Shown here: positions 15,562-24,400 of the stretch, piece by piece
Layout: every line of letters begins with the position of its first letter
How positions within the stretch are numbered: the stretch's first letter is position 1
Assembly (NCBI GenBank): GCA_027531445.1
Contig: JAPZRK010000003.1
Coordinates: 1 to 40,982, forward strand
Direction of reading: 5' to 3'
Source of the DNA: Leptospira sp.
Lineage (GTDB): Bacteria; Spirochaetota; Leptospiria; Leptospirales; Leptospiraceae
DNA length: 40,982 nt
Program-made: the position numbers and the translations under genes
The notes under the pieces: generated by a model
Database searches by the model: none
What the model was told of the DNA's origin: nothing
The model's input: only the letters and a program-made list of their open reading frames with translations

Positions 15562-18327
15562 ATGCCCGACACTATTACCGAAGACAAATCGAACAAAACA
15601 GCCGATTCTGATAAACTCACATCGCTTTTTAACGAAGAAATATACGTACGCGCCGATGCGAGTTCTGTACCAGCCTCCAAGTTTAAGATCTATGATGACA
15701 TCATAGAAGCTTATAAGGCAGAGGGCACACTTCCCGTTGCAAAACAGAAAATAGAAGACCATTTCAAAGAGCATCCTGAGTCCATTTCGGCAAAGTACAT
15801 GCTTATGATTCTTTCTTTTATGGAAGACCCGATGGGAGATGCAAATCTCGTCAAAAATCTGTTAGATTCTTTCAAAGCACATGGAAAGTGGACGATCATT
15901 GAATACATCACAGACTCCATCCTTAAATTTGGAGATTTGATACTAGCCCTTCGTGTCAAAGCAGAAGCACTAGATAAGCTCAAAAAAAATAAAGAGCTCA
16001 AAGTAGTACTCGAAAAACTCGCACTCAAAGATAAAAAGAACCCTGAGATCGCCAAAAAATATGCCCTTACCATCATGGAAGAGGACAGACCCAAGGCGAT
16101 TTCCTATCTCAAACAAGCCGCTGAGATCTTTGCAAAAAACAAAGACTACCCACAGATGGAAGAGATCTGGGCGATTCTCGTTCAACATAATTATGAAGAT
16201 GTGACCTTCTTCGACAAAATCGAAAGAATCCTTCTTGGTCACCGCGAAAAAACTCGTCTAGTTGGTCTCTTATATCCGTTAGTTGAACCTTTCAAGGCGA
16301 TGGAAGATTGGGATCGTGTGATTTATTTCTTAAAGAAAATCCTAGAACACGAACCAGCATCACAAAAGGCTCGAAACGAACTCATTCGATCCTACAAACA
16401 AAAATACGCAAATCACTCGTTACTTGAAGATTTTCTCAAAATGAGTGAATTGGGTAACAATCGTAAGCCTGTAAAAGTCTGTATTACAAACTTCGAGCGA
16501 AACATTGTTTTCGACACAGACAATTACGTAATGCACAGAAATTGGGGAGTAGGTAAGATCACTTCCATTTCTCAAACGGGTGATTCCATCTTTGTTGACT
16601 TTGAAGAAAAAAAGGCACACAAACTTTCCATCCAAATGGCCATCACTTCCTTGAAACCATTGAAGAAGGATCATATTTGGGTTCATCACTATGAAAACAA
16701 GGATGAAGTAAGATCCTTATTCAGTGATAAGTTACCTGAATTTTTAACAGAGCTTTTAAAATCATATGACAACCGTATGATGGTTGCTGACATGAAAAAC
16801 GAGCTTATCGGAACATTCCTCAAAGCAGAAGAATGGTCCAAATGGTGGGCAAAGGTGAAGTCGGTTCTTAAAAAAGAAGCCAACATCGGAATGAATCCTA
16901 AGAAAAAGGATGAAATCGTATATCACGAAAAACCGATCACTCACTCAGAAACTCTCACACAAAAATTTCAAGCAACAGCCGACCTCAATAAGAAGTTGGA
17001 GATCGCCATGGAAGCCGTTAGAGATGCGGACGAGGCTTCAGAAGCTGGTGAATTTTTTATCTCTCATTATGTGGAAGAGGAGACTGCAAAGGATCCTATC
17101 CGCAGACTCTCTGCTTATCTGTATCTGAATGAAGCAAGTGATGCATGGCCAAGTGAGGAGTTCCAACACCAAATCCGTGAACCAGAACTCCAATCGATCA
17201 TCCAATCACTCAGCAAAGAGGATGCTCTCAAGATTTCAAAATCACTTGAAAACACGGATATCAAAAAAGGGTTTAAGGATCTCATTCGCAAATACCACCC
17301 GAAGGCAATCGATATCCTTGTTGGACTTCTTTTTGAAGTTCCGGTTAAAGTAAATCGATCTGTCTTCCAAAATTTGGTATCTGACGAGAAGTTTGCTGAA
17401 ATCAACCTCTTCATAGAAACAGCCTGCAACAAATCAAAAGAACATCCGGAAGTATTTCTTTGGGTGGCCAAGTCGATCTTATCTCACACTTGGAAGTATG
17501 ATTGGATGAATGTCTCGGAAGACAATCTTGTCCTACGAGTATTCCGTATTTTGAAACCACTTGCAAAGATTGAAGATAAGGGAACCAAGCTTAAAAACCA
17601 AGCAATGGATATCCTCTTTGGTAAAGACAATACTTTGTTAAGAGAAACTTTGGAACGTGAAGACGATGAATATGTGCGAAAACTTTATGCACTATTTAGA
17701 GAAGTTCCGTATGTAACTGATCTAGAAAAAGACCAGTTGCTTAGCCTTATCAATGAAGTAAAACCAAACATTGTTTGGGATGAATACCAAGGTGAAGAAG
17801 AAGCAGATGATGATCCATTATCAAATCTTCCGTCCGATGTGGTTCTTGTCACAAGACAAGCGTTCAACGCTAAGAAACTTGATTTTGAACATTTAGTCAA
17901 TGTCGAAATGGTAGAAAACTCTCGTGATATCGGTGAGGCACAAGAGAAAGGTGACTTACGTGAAAACGCAGAGTACAAAGCCGCGATGGAGAAACAAGTT
18001 CAATTGCAGGCGGCTATCAAACGTTTAGAAGCCGAGTTGAAAAGTGCAAGGATCTTGGATTTAAGTGAAGTAAAAACTGACAAAGTTGGCATTGGCTCTA
18101 CAGTGAAGTTGAAAAACAAACAATCTGGTGAGATAGTGACTTATTCAATTTTAGGTGCATGGGATGCGGATACAGAAAGAAATATTATTTCTTATAATTC
18201 GCCTCTTGCAAAATCTTTGCTCGGAAAGAACGTTGGAAATGAAGCCACGCTACTCTTTGGTTCAACCGATACTGTTTATGAAGTTTTGGAAATCACTCGT
18301 TACTCTATGAGTGGACAAGAGGCGTAA
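15562..18327 (+). CDS. greA: Long GreA-type transcript cleavage factor with TPR-like N-terminal domain
   Basis: A 921-aa protein whose last ~155 residues are a complete GreA: a coiled coil with RDIGEAQEKGDLRENAEYKAAMEKQ carrying the acidic tip GDLREN (about 800), then the FKBP-like C-terminal domain (IGSTVKLKNKQSGEIVTYSILG, NIISYNSPLAKSLLGK). GreA enters the RNA polymerase secondary channel and stimulates cleavage of backtracked RNA. The first ~760 residues are helical and TPR-like, with many Lys/Glu-rich repeats, plus an internal CarD/Tudor-like strand region (YVMHRNWGVGKITSI, about 325). Long GreA proteins of about 900 aa are known in spirochaetes such as Borrelia, so this is a lineage architecture rather than an accident. 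The 3' end overlaps the convergent M23 gene by 28 nt. Confidence 0.92.
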   Translation: MPDTITEDKSNKTADSDKLTSLFNEEIYVRADASSVPASKFKIYDDIIEAYKAEGTLPVAKQKIEDHFKEHPESISAKYMLMILSFMEDPMGDANLVKNLLDSFKAHGKWTIIEYITDSILKFGDLILALRVKAEALDKLKKNKELKVVLEKLALKDKKNPEIAKKYALTIMEEDRPKAISYLKQAAEIFAKNKDYPQMEEIWAILVQHNYEDVTFFDKIERILLGHREKTRLVGLLYPLVEPFKAMEDWDRVIYFLKKILEHEPASQKARNELIRSYKQKYANHSLLEDFLKMSELGNNRKPVKVCITNFERNIVFDTDNYVMHRNWGVGKITSISQTGDSIFVDFEEKKAHKLSIQMAITSLKPLKKDHIWVHHYENKDEVRSLFSDKLPEFLTELLKSYDNRMMVADMKNELIGTFLKAEEWSKWWAKVKSVLKKEANIGMNPKKKDEIVYHEKPITHSETLTQKFQATADLNKKLEIAMEAVRDADEASEAGEFFISHYVEEETAKDPIRRLSAYLYLNEASDAWPSEEFQHQIREPELQSIIQSLSKEDALKISKSLENTDIKKGFKDLIRKYHPKAIDILVGLLFEVPVKVNRSVFQNLVSDEKFAEINLFIETACNKSKEHPEVFLWVAKSILSHTWKYDWMNVSEDNLVLRVFRILKPLAKIEDKGTKLKNQAMDILFGKDNTLLRETLEREDDEYVRKLYALFREVPYVTDLEKDQLLSLINEVKPNIVWDEYQGEEEADDDPLSNLPSDVVLVTRQAFNAKKLDFEHLVNVEMVENSRDIGEAQEKGDLRENAEYKAAMEKQVQLQAAIKRLEAELKSARILDLSEVKTDKVGIGSTVKLKNKQSGEIVTYSILGAWDADTERNIISYNSPLAKSLLGKNVGNEATLLFGSTDTVYEVLEITRYSMSGQEA

Positions 18328-20132
18328 GGATCATTTTTCCAACCGCTGGTTGCAATCAGATCCAAATACGGTTCTGATTCATTGCCCGCATAATCAAAGG
18401 CCCTAACTTCCAAAAGGAGATAGGGCTTTTCTTTGTACAGACTCTTTGGAAGTGAAACATGAATCGCTGTTCGATCAGGATCATATTCATAAGGATAAAA
18501 TTGACCGTCGATCAGTAGTTCAACGGTGCTTTTAAACCCAGTTCCAGTATCACTCAGCACATAATATCTATCTTCAAAACAATGATTTCTCACTTCAGGA
18601 AGTTCTATATGCCGAGCTAGTGCAGTCATGGGAGCAATGGAAGGTGGAGATCTATCTTCAAAAATCATGATGTATCCGAGTTTTGCTAAAAAAAACTGAA
18701 ATCCATTTCCCTTTCGTTTTTGGCGAATGGTAGAAAACTTGCGAATCGACTCATCCCAAAAATACAGCGAATCTTTTGTTGATGCAGGAGGAGAAGCATT
18801 GAATTCCCCAGCACCTTCACCTTTCCATGTAAAATTTTGAGACGTGATTTGATATACCTTACTTTTTAGTAATAACCCTTTCGGAACTTGGAAAGGAAGC
18901 GAATCTGTTGGTTCAAACACTTGGATAGAAACAAATCCATTTCCTGTTGATTCATTTTGAGATACATCAAAGGACAGAATTCGATCTAGGGACGATATTT
19001 TTTTGCCTGTCTGCTGTTTTACGATGGATTCAGATTTTTGAGGCAGCTGATTTTTGATTTTAAATTCTACTGAGGAACGATTTCCAGTAGCATCTAGGAG
19101 TCCGGCTTCCATTTTGATTTCTTGGTTGAGAGTATCTGAAGTTAGGTGGATAGAGTAACCTTCTTCATTCCAATTTTTAGATTGGTCGTATAGATGATAA
19201 AAGTAAACTGGTGGAGACAAAGATGAGCGATTGATATCATAAAACTGATGTTTTTTTGATCCCTCTTCAAATGATAAAAAGTCAAAATGGCGCTCAAATA
19301 TCTTTGATCCATTTTGAATCAAATCCATACCATATACATTATTTTTATTCCGTGAACGAATCAAATCATACCCGCTCAAACGAATTTTTACTTTTCCCAA
19401 AACAGAAATAGGTCCAATCTCTTCACCATTTTCTCCCACTAACTGGTATTTACCCTTTGATATTTCTTTTGCAAAAAATTGTAGTGGTTTGTTTAATGAT
19501 TCCGCTTCAATTAGCAGAGAGGTGATCGTCGGTGGCGTAACATCCTTCTGGTGTAAATCAGGAAAATATAATGGATTCACTATACCTTTCTCTGTTCTGA
19601 ATTCTAGATGCAAGTGGGAAATACCCGAACCCGATTCACCGGTTTTTCCAATCGGCATTCCTTTTTTTGCAGGGAACATTCCCATCGGAAGTTTGAGTGA
19701 AAAACCTTCTTTTTCCCCCATAAGAAAGAGTGCCTTTCTGAGTAGCTCTAAGTCGGTGAGCTCTCCTTCAAATGTATGTAAGTGAGCATACTTGGATTTG
19801 ATTTTATATTTTGGATTATAAAAGTTAAGAGATAGACCATAGCCTATCTTTGAATAATTAATTTCTTCTACATAGCCGTCAAAGGTTGCGAGGATGCTAT
19901 GTCCGTTTAGCCCATATGACTTAAAATCCGATCCCAGATGGAGATTGTGGTTTCGGATTTCTGCAAAGGTGCCTGTGACAGGTGAATAGTAAGGAAGGGG
20001 AAAGCCGACAGCTTCTTTGGGTATGTTGGGAATTTTACCTTCGGAATGGAGAGCGATCCTAAAGAGGCATAAAAGTGATAAAAAGAGCGTCCAGTTGAAT
20101 CTAAATTTGAATGTAAATGCTTTCAGAACCAA
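18300..20132 (-). CDS. M23 family (LytM-type) metallopeptidase, exported
   Basis: A 610-aa protein with an N-terminal hydrophobic signal (WTLFLSLLCLFRIAL). The peptidase domain is near the N-terminus (about 40-185): HLGSDF with metal ligands H and D, GYVEEI, KYAHLH and the SHLHLEFR HxH motif. M23 enzymes cut peptide crosslinks in peptidoglycan; all metal-binding residues appear present. The remaining ~420 residues are a beta-rich region of unknown type, with repeated Ig-like stretches (PPTITSLLIEAE, DATGNRSSVEF, RAFDYAGNESEP). I chose TTG 20132 because GGAG sits 5 nt upstream; an upstream TTG at 20156 is possible. It is divergent from the LptE-like gene, suggesting an envelope-related neighbourhood. 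Confidence 0.85.
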   Translation of the reverse strand: MVLKAFTFKFRFNWTLFLSLLCLFRIALHSEGKIPNIPKEAVGFPLPYYSPVTGTFAEIRNHNLHLGSDFKSYGLNGHSILATFDGYVEEINYSKIGYGLSLNFYNPKYKIKSKYAHLHTFEGELTDLELLRKALFLMGEKEGFSLKLPMGMFPAKKGMPIGKTGESGSGISHLHLEFRTEKGIVNPLYFPDLHQKDVTPPTITSLLIEAESLNKPLQFFAKEISKGKYQLVGENGEEIGPISVLGKVKIRLSGYDLIRSRNKNNVYGMDLIQNGSKIFERHFDFLSFEEGSKKHQFYDINRSSLSPPVYFYHLYDQSKNWNEEGYSIHLTSDTLNQEIKMEAGLLDATGNRSSVEFKIKNQLPQKSESIVKQQTGKKISSLDRILSFDVSQNESTGNGFVSIQVFEPTDSLPFQVPKGLLLKSKVYQITSQNFTWKGEGAGEFNASPPASTKDSLYFWDESIRKFSTIRQKRKGNGFQFFLAKLGYIMIFEDRSPPSIAPMTALARHIELPEVRNHCFEDRYYVLSDTGTGFKSTVELLIDGQFYPYEYDPDRTAIHVSLPKSLYKEKPYLLLEVRAFDYAGNESEPYLDLIATSGWKNDPYASCPLIE

Positions 20133-20226
20133 AGAATCTCCTGCGCCCAAAGGCAATGGGAAAGCAATGGATTTGGTTTGCCAAGTAAAGTTTCCATGTG
20201 ACGATGACGGTGGTTTGCAGATAAAT

Positions 20227-20793
20227 ATGTCTCTCCGTTTCCTACAACAAATTGCTCACTTGCTTCTTTGCCTGTCCATCTCAGCCTGTTCCCTTTTCCA
20301 GGGCGAACCAGGTCGACCTCCAAAAATTGATGGAGTCCCAGTTCCAGACAATTTGAGAACTCTATACATACAAAATGTTCGAAATAACACATATTCAGCC
20401 GGCATACATACCCGTCTTACTCAAATGGTCATGGAGGAGATTGATCGTAGAGGGAGATTTCTCACCACTCGCGAAAAATCCAAGGCATCGTTTCGTCTTT
20501 ATGCAGAGATTGTGCATTACCAAAAGGTCGGTGATTTGATGGATCTTGCGGACCAGCACTTGACATCAGAACTTTTTGTTGTAACGAGACTCGAGATTGT
20601 TGAAAGTGAATCTGGCAGAAAACTCCCTCTGGAAAGAAACGAGATTCCAGGTAGAGCATATTTTTCTCCACAACTTGGTTACAGAGAGTCTGAGATAGAA
20701 GCGCAAAATAGATTGCTCCGCGTATTGGCTTTACGTATTGCAGAAGAGGCAGAGCGGTCGTGGTACTTTTCCATTTCAGGGAAAGCGAATTGA
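20227..20793 (+). CDS. LptE-like LPS-assembly lipoprotein
   Basis: A 188-aa lipoprotein precursor: hydrophobic signal and lipobox SISAC (C21). The mature part follows the LptE pattern, LRTLYIQNVRNNTYSAGIHTRLTQMVMEEIDRRGRFL followed by FRLYAEIVHYQKV. LptE plugs the LptD barrel that places LPS in the outer membrane, and Leptospira has LPS, so the role fits. I chose ATG 20227 because the signal peptide begins there; the frame is open further upstream but that part overlaps the divergent M23 gene and has no homology features. Ribosome binding site is weak (GGTGG). It precedes the Fur-family gene by 26 nt. Confidence 0.75.
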   Translation: MSLRFLQQIAHLLLCLSISACSLFQGEPGRPPKIDGVPVPDNLRTLYIQNVRNNTYSAGIHTRLTQMVMEEIDRRGRFLTTREKSKASFRLYAEIVHYQKVGDLMDLADQHLTSELFVVTRLEIVESESGRKLPLERNEIPGRAYFSPQLGYRESEIEAQNRLLRVLALRIAEEAERSWYFSISGKAN

Positions 20794-20819
20794 ATTCATT
20801 TGAGTAGAGGAGGTAGGTT

Positions 20820-21299
20820 TTGTCACTAGAAGAACAATCATCGGAAGACACAAAAAAAGAGATGTTGGCGTTTGAGAAATACTTAAAGGACAAAGGACTC
20901 AAGATTACAAATCAGAGGTTACTTGTTGCCGAGAAAATATTTTCTTCACATAACCACTTCACTGCGGAAGGGCTCCTTGACGAACTGAAGGATAATAAAG
21001 ACCGGATCTCTAAGGCCACGATCTATCGAATCCTATCCATTATGGTGGAAGCTGGCCTACTCGAAGAACACGATTTTGGAAAAGATTACAAATATTACGA
21101 ACACATCATCGGACATGAACACCATGACCATATCATATGCGTGCAATGTGGTAGGATTGTGGAATTTATCGATGAACAAATTGAGACCTTACAACGAAAT
21201 GCGGCAGCAAAGAACGGGTTTACGATCACTGGACACAGTTTGAATATTTACGCATCCTGTCAAAAATTTGAAGTTTGCGAATTTAATAAAAATAAATAG
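20820..21299 (+). CDS. Fur-family metalloregulator
   Basis: A 159-aa protein with the Fur winged-helix DNA-binding domain (GLKITNQRLLVAEKIF, ISKATIYRILSIMVEAGLL), a His-rich metal site (HEHHDHIICVQCGR) and two zinc-type Cys pairs, CVQC and CQKFEVC. Family members repress or activate genes in response to Fe, Zn, Mn or peroxide; the sequence alone does not decide between Fur, PerR and Zur. The TTG start at 20820 is supported by AGGAGG about 6 nt upstream. The TAG stop overlaps the GTG of tgt by one base, so the two genes are coupled, although a regulatory link to queuosine is not obvious. Confidence 0.9.
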   Translation: MSLEEQSSEDTKKEMLAFEKYLKDKGLKITNQRLLVAEKIFSSHNHFTAEGLLDELKDNKDRISKATIYRILSIMVEAGLLEEHDFGKDYKYYEHIIGHEHHDHIICVQCGRIVEFIDEQIETLQRNAAAKNGFTITGHSLNIYASCQKFEVCEFNKNK

Positions 21300-22414
21300 T
21301 GGCTCTTACTTTTCAATCGGTGAAGGCCGACTCAGATAGCTTCGCTCGTGCTGGTGTCTTAGATCTGAACGGGGTGACCATAGAAACCCCCGTTTTTATG
21401 CCAGTTGGAACACGAGGTAGTGTAAAATCCCTCACCTCCGAAGACCTGACCGAAATGGGCTACAGGTTGATTCTGGGTAACACCTATCACTTGTATCTTC
21501 GACCTGGGACCGAGGTGCTTGACCACTTTGGAGGACTCAAAAAATTTATGTCCTTCCCTCATGCCATCTTGACCGATTCTGGTGGGTTCCAAGTTTTTTC
21601 TCTCTCAGGCCTATTTAAATTTGAAACAGATGGCGTTCGATTTCAATCGCATATTGACGGAAGCCATCATAAGTTCACACCCGAATCGGTCATTGATATC
21701 CAAAGGTCAATTGGATCCGATATCATGATGGTATTGGATGATTGTGCACCTTACGGTAGTTCGTTGGAAAGGTTGAGGCAATCACTCGACCGAACACATC
21801 GGTGGGCAAAGGTCTCGATCGACCATTGGAAACAGTCCGAGGGGAACCAGCATTTATTTGGTATCGTCCAGGGTGGGACGAACTTGGCACTCCGCGAAGA
21901 GAGTTTAGGTGAATTGCAAAATTTGCCATTTTCTGGAATCGCGATCGGTGGTCTATCCGTGGGCGAACCCAGAAATGAATGCACTCAAGTTCTGGAAACT
22001 CTTGCTCCAAGTCTAGATCCAAAAAGACCCCATTACTTGATGGGAGTGGGTACGGTGACGGACATTCTTGAAGGTGTGAAGAATGGGATCGATATGTTCG
22101 ATTGTGTGCTTCCTACCCGCAATGCTCGGAATGGGCAGGTATTTACGAGCTACGGGAAGGTAAACTTGAGAAATGAATCTCTTAGGCTCTCAGAAGGCCC
22201 AATTGATCCCCAGTGCCAATGTAAAGTCTGTAAATCATATAGTTTGGGATACATAAGGCATTTACACAAATTGAAGGAATTGACCGCATTTAGCTTGTCC
22301 ACCTATCACAACTTATACTTCATGAAAGAATTTATGTCCTCAATGCGAAAATCCATCTTAAATGGTGATTTTCCGGCTTTTTACAGGCATTGGAAAAATT
22401 TATATGCTTCTTAA
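21299..22414 (+). CDS. tgt: Queuine tRNA-ribosyltransferase (TGT)
   Basis: A 371-aa enzyme that swaps guanine 34 of GUN-anticodon tRNAs for preQ1 on the way to queuosine. Visible: LTDSGGFQVFSL with the general base/substrate Asp D93, GIVQGG, MFDCVLPTRNAR with the nucleophile D268, and the zinc site C306, C308, C311 and H337 with the spacing normal for bacterial TGT. Full length. It starts with GTG inside the Fur-family stop codon (TAGTG), indicating translational coupling. A promoter-like pair for the next gene follows. Confidence 0.97.
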   Translation: MALTFQSVKADSDSFARAGVLDLNGVTIETPVFMPVGTRGSVKSLTSEDLTEMGYRLILGNTYHLYLRPGTEVLDHFGGLKKFMSFPHAILTDSGGFQVFSLSGLFKFETDGVRFQSHIDGSHHKFTPESVIDIQRSIGSDIMMVLDDCAPYGSSLERLRQSLDRTHRWAKVSIDHWKQSEGNQHLFGIVQGGTNLALREESLGELQNLPFSGIAIGGLSVGEPRNECTQVLETLAPSLDPKRPHYLMGVGTVTDILEGVKNGIDMFDCVLPTRNARNGQVFTSYGKVNLRNESLRLSEGPIDPQCQCKVCKSYSLGYIRHLHKLKELTAFSLSTYHNLYFMKEFMSSMRKSILNGDFPAFYRHWKNLYAS

Positions 22415-22424
22415 AATTATTAGG

Positions 22425-22453
22425 TTGACGTACCTGTTTTTTTTTTGTGTGAT
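22425..22453 (+). promoter_or_regulatory. Possible sigma-70 promoter of the STAS gene
   Basis: TTGACG (22425-22430), a 17-nt spacer rich in T, then TGTGAT (22448-22453). The -35 is good and the -10 matches at four of six positions. It lies in the 93-bp gap after tgt. Confidence 0.4.
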
Positions 22454-22507
22454 TGTACCGTCATTTCTACATTGATTGTAGCTTCACCGAGGAGTCTCTA
22501 GACACAC

Positions 22508-22843
22508 ATGGAAATCACTAGAAGGGAAAAAGATAAAATCGTAGTCCTTGATATAAACGGGGAAATCGACCTTTACAACGCTCCTGAAATTAAGGATGTT
22601 ATTGCAAAATTGATCGAAGAGCAGAAATACTGCATCGTCATCAATCTAGAAAAAGTTTCTTATATCGATTCCTCTGGCATTGGAGCCTTGATATCGAGCT
22701 TATCTAACTTGAAAAAGTACCAAGGTGGCTTAAAAATCATCAATGTTGCGGGATCAGTTCGAAAGGTATTTGAACTCACAAAACTTACCTCTTTCTTTGA
22801 AATCTTCGATAGCGAAGACGAAGCTACTGCCGCATTCAAGTAG
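22508..22843 (+). CDS. STAS-domain anti-sigma factor antagonist
   Basis: A 111-aa single STAS domain of the SpoIIAA/RsbV type: LDINGEIDLYNAPEIKD, then IDSSGIGALISSL with the regulatory serine (S55 or S56) phosphorylated in family members by an anti-sigma kinase, and a VRKVFELTKLTSFFEIF end. When unphosphorylated such proteins bind the anti-sigma factor and free the sigma factor. No cognate kinase or sigma gene is adjacent; the GHKL protein at 1438-2274 is a distant candidate only. The nearest AGGAG is about 13 nt before the ATG, longer than usual. Confidence 0.93.
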   Translation: MEITRREKDKIVVLDINGEIDLYNAPEIKDVIAKLIEEQKYCIVINLEKVSYIDSSGIGALISSLSNLKKYQGGLKIINVAGSVRKVFELTKLTSFFEIFDSEDEATAAFK

Positions 22844-22882
22844 GAAGGGAAGCCTCTGCTTTCTTTCCTATCTGTCTTTTCT
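22841..22882 (+). terminator. Hairpin overlapping the STAS stop codon (possible terminator or attenuator)
   Basis: TAGGAAGGGAAGC (22841-22853) pairs with GCTTTCTTTCCTA (22858-22870) with two G-T wobbles and a CTCT loop. The stop codon is part of the stem. The following tract (TCTGTCTTTTCTC) is only moderately T-rich. Confidence 0.5.
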
Positions 22883-22902
22883 CAATAATATAGGAGACTA
22901 TC

Positions 22903-24333
22903 ATGTTACTAAAGTTTAAGACACCCGTCTTGCTTGTAACAATGGCGTTCGTTTTGCTCACAAGTGCAAATTGTGGGCAGGAATTGCCATTGAAAGAACT
23001 TGCCCTTGCCAAGGCGCAGGTTGAAAGAGCCGAAAATTTAAAAGCCGGAGAGTATTCTCCAGACGAATTCCAAGAAGCACGTAAGAGCCTTACCGAAGCG
23101 AATGACTATGCCGCCGAGGAAAAAGCCTCTGAATCAAAAAAGAGCGCAGACTATGCGATTTCAAAAGCATACGATGCATTGGAAAAGACTCTCCCTAAGC
23201 TGACAGCAAAAGCCAGAGAAGAAGCCGTCGCAAGCCTTGATGCGGCAGAAGAAGCAAATGCAGCAGAGACATCTCCTGAAAGTTTCCAAGCTGCCACTGC
23301 TGCAAAAGATGCAGGCGATGCCAAATTGACGGAAGCCGATCAATCACTAGCCGCTTATTTAAGAGAAGAAAGTGATGAAACTCTTAAAGAACAAAAACGC
23401 AGCAAAGCATTGAATGAATACGAGGAAGCCTACCAACTTTACTTGACTTCAAAAAAGACAGGTATGGATGCAAAGACAGCCGCTTTGGGAAAATCCGATG
23501 GCATTCGCCAATCCGCTGATGAAGTGGATGCAACCCTACAAAAAGCGAGCCGTTATTCCAACGGAATCAACCCTTCAGTCGAAGAAGAAAAAGCTAGAAT
23601 TCAATCCGCTTATGCAGATATCGAAGCGGGACGATTAAAAACTGCTGAAGAAAAGATCAAAATTGCTCGCGCGGCTTCTGGTCCACTCTTAGCATCATCC
23701 GTTCGAGATCATGCAAAGGAAAGGAACAGCCAGGCAAGGGATGTCGTTGAAGATGCCAATGCACGTTTTGGAGAATTGAATTCTGATACCCTTCTGAAGG
23801 CATCTGCAACAAAGGATTCCTACGGGAGCGCACAAGAAAATCTAGGTGCAGCGAATGAATCCCTCACTTCCTCATCAAATCTTTATGAACAAGAAAAGTA
23901 TGAGGATTCCCTTTCTCAATCTGAAGAAGCGATTCGATTGGCGGAAATTTCGATTGATCAAGTGGAAACTCTGAAGTCATCCAATCCAAAATTAGCGAAA
24001 ACAGATCGCGGGACCACTTCTACCGTTGGAACCGAAAACAAAAAAAAGGATACTACACAATCCTCTGAGGAAGATGGATCTGACTCAGCAGCTGGTTCTA
24101 GACTAAAAAGTTTAGGGAAAGGTTGGAAACAATATACTGTTGGGAAATCAAATCCAGCAGATTGTTTGTGGAGAATTGCGAAAAGAGAAGATGTTTATAA
24201 AAACTCTACCTTATGGCCACGAATCTTTGAAGCAAATCGAAAACAGATTAAAAATAAGAATCTCATCTATCCAAACCAAAAACTAAAAATTCCTCCCAAA
24301 AAAGGGAAGATCGGAAACCCACCAGGTAAATAA
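22903..24333 (+). CDS. LysM-domain lipoprotein with long coiled-coil/TPR-like body
   Basis: A 476-aa lipoprotein precursor: signal and lipobox TSANC (C24). Residues ~30-365 are Ala/Glu/Lys-rich helical repeats with TPR-like spacing (AKAQVERAENLKAGEYSPDEFQEA, later EEEKARIQSAYADIEAGRL), a low-complexity Thr/Ser/Lys linker follows (~368-400), and the last ~60 residues form a LysM domain (YTVGKSNPADCLWRIA through NLIYPNQKLKIP). LysM binds peptidoglycan glycan, so the protein probably links a membrane to the cell wall through a long spacer. The cysteine in the LysM loop is unusual. GGAGA precedes the ATG, and a strong terminator follows. Confidence 0.88.
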   Translation: MLLKFKTPVLLVTMAFVLLTSANCGQELPLKELALAKAQVERAENLKAGEYSPDEFQEARKSLTEANDYAAEEKASESKKSADYAISKAYDALEKTLPKLTAKAREEAVASLDAAEEANAAETSPESFQAATAAKDAGDAKLTEADQSLAAYLREESDETLKEQKRSKALNEYEEAYQLYLTSKKTGMDAKTAALGKSDGIRQSADEVDATLQKASRYSNGINPSVEEEKARIQSAYADIEAGRLKTAEEKIKIARAASGPLLASSVRDHAKERNSQARDVVEDANARFGELNSDTLLKASATKDSYGSAQENLGAANESLTSSSNLYEQEKYEDSLSQSEEAIRLAEISIDQVETLKSSNPKLAKTDRGTTSTVGTENKKKDTTQSSEEDGSDSAAGSRLKSLGKGWKQYTVGKSNPADCLWRIAKREDVYKNSTLWPRIFEANRKQIKNKNLIYPNQKLKIPPKKGKIGNPPGK

Positions 24334-24355
24334 TTCCAAACACTGGTCACATACG

Positions 24356-24385
24356 AAAAGCTGTCCACAGGACAGCTTTTTTTTT
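24356..24385 (+). terminator. Intrinsic terminator after the LysM lipoprotein gene
   Basis: AAAAGCTGTCC (24356-24366) and GGACAGCTTTT (24370-24380) form a perfect 11-bp stem with a 3-nt loop, followed by a run of T to 24385. Confidence 0.95.
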
Positions 24386-24400
24386 ACCCAAAGGAGACAA

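Noticed and set aside
20017..20226. 70-residue N-terminal extension of the LptE-like gene
   Set aside because: It lies antisense to the M23 peptidase gene, and the signal peptide with its lipobox begins only at 20227.
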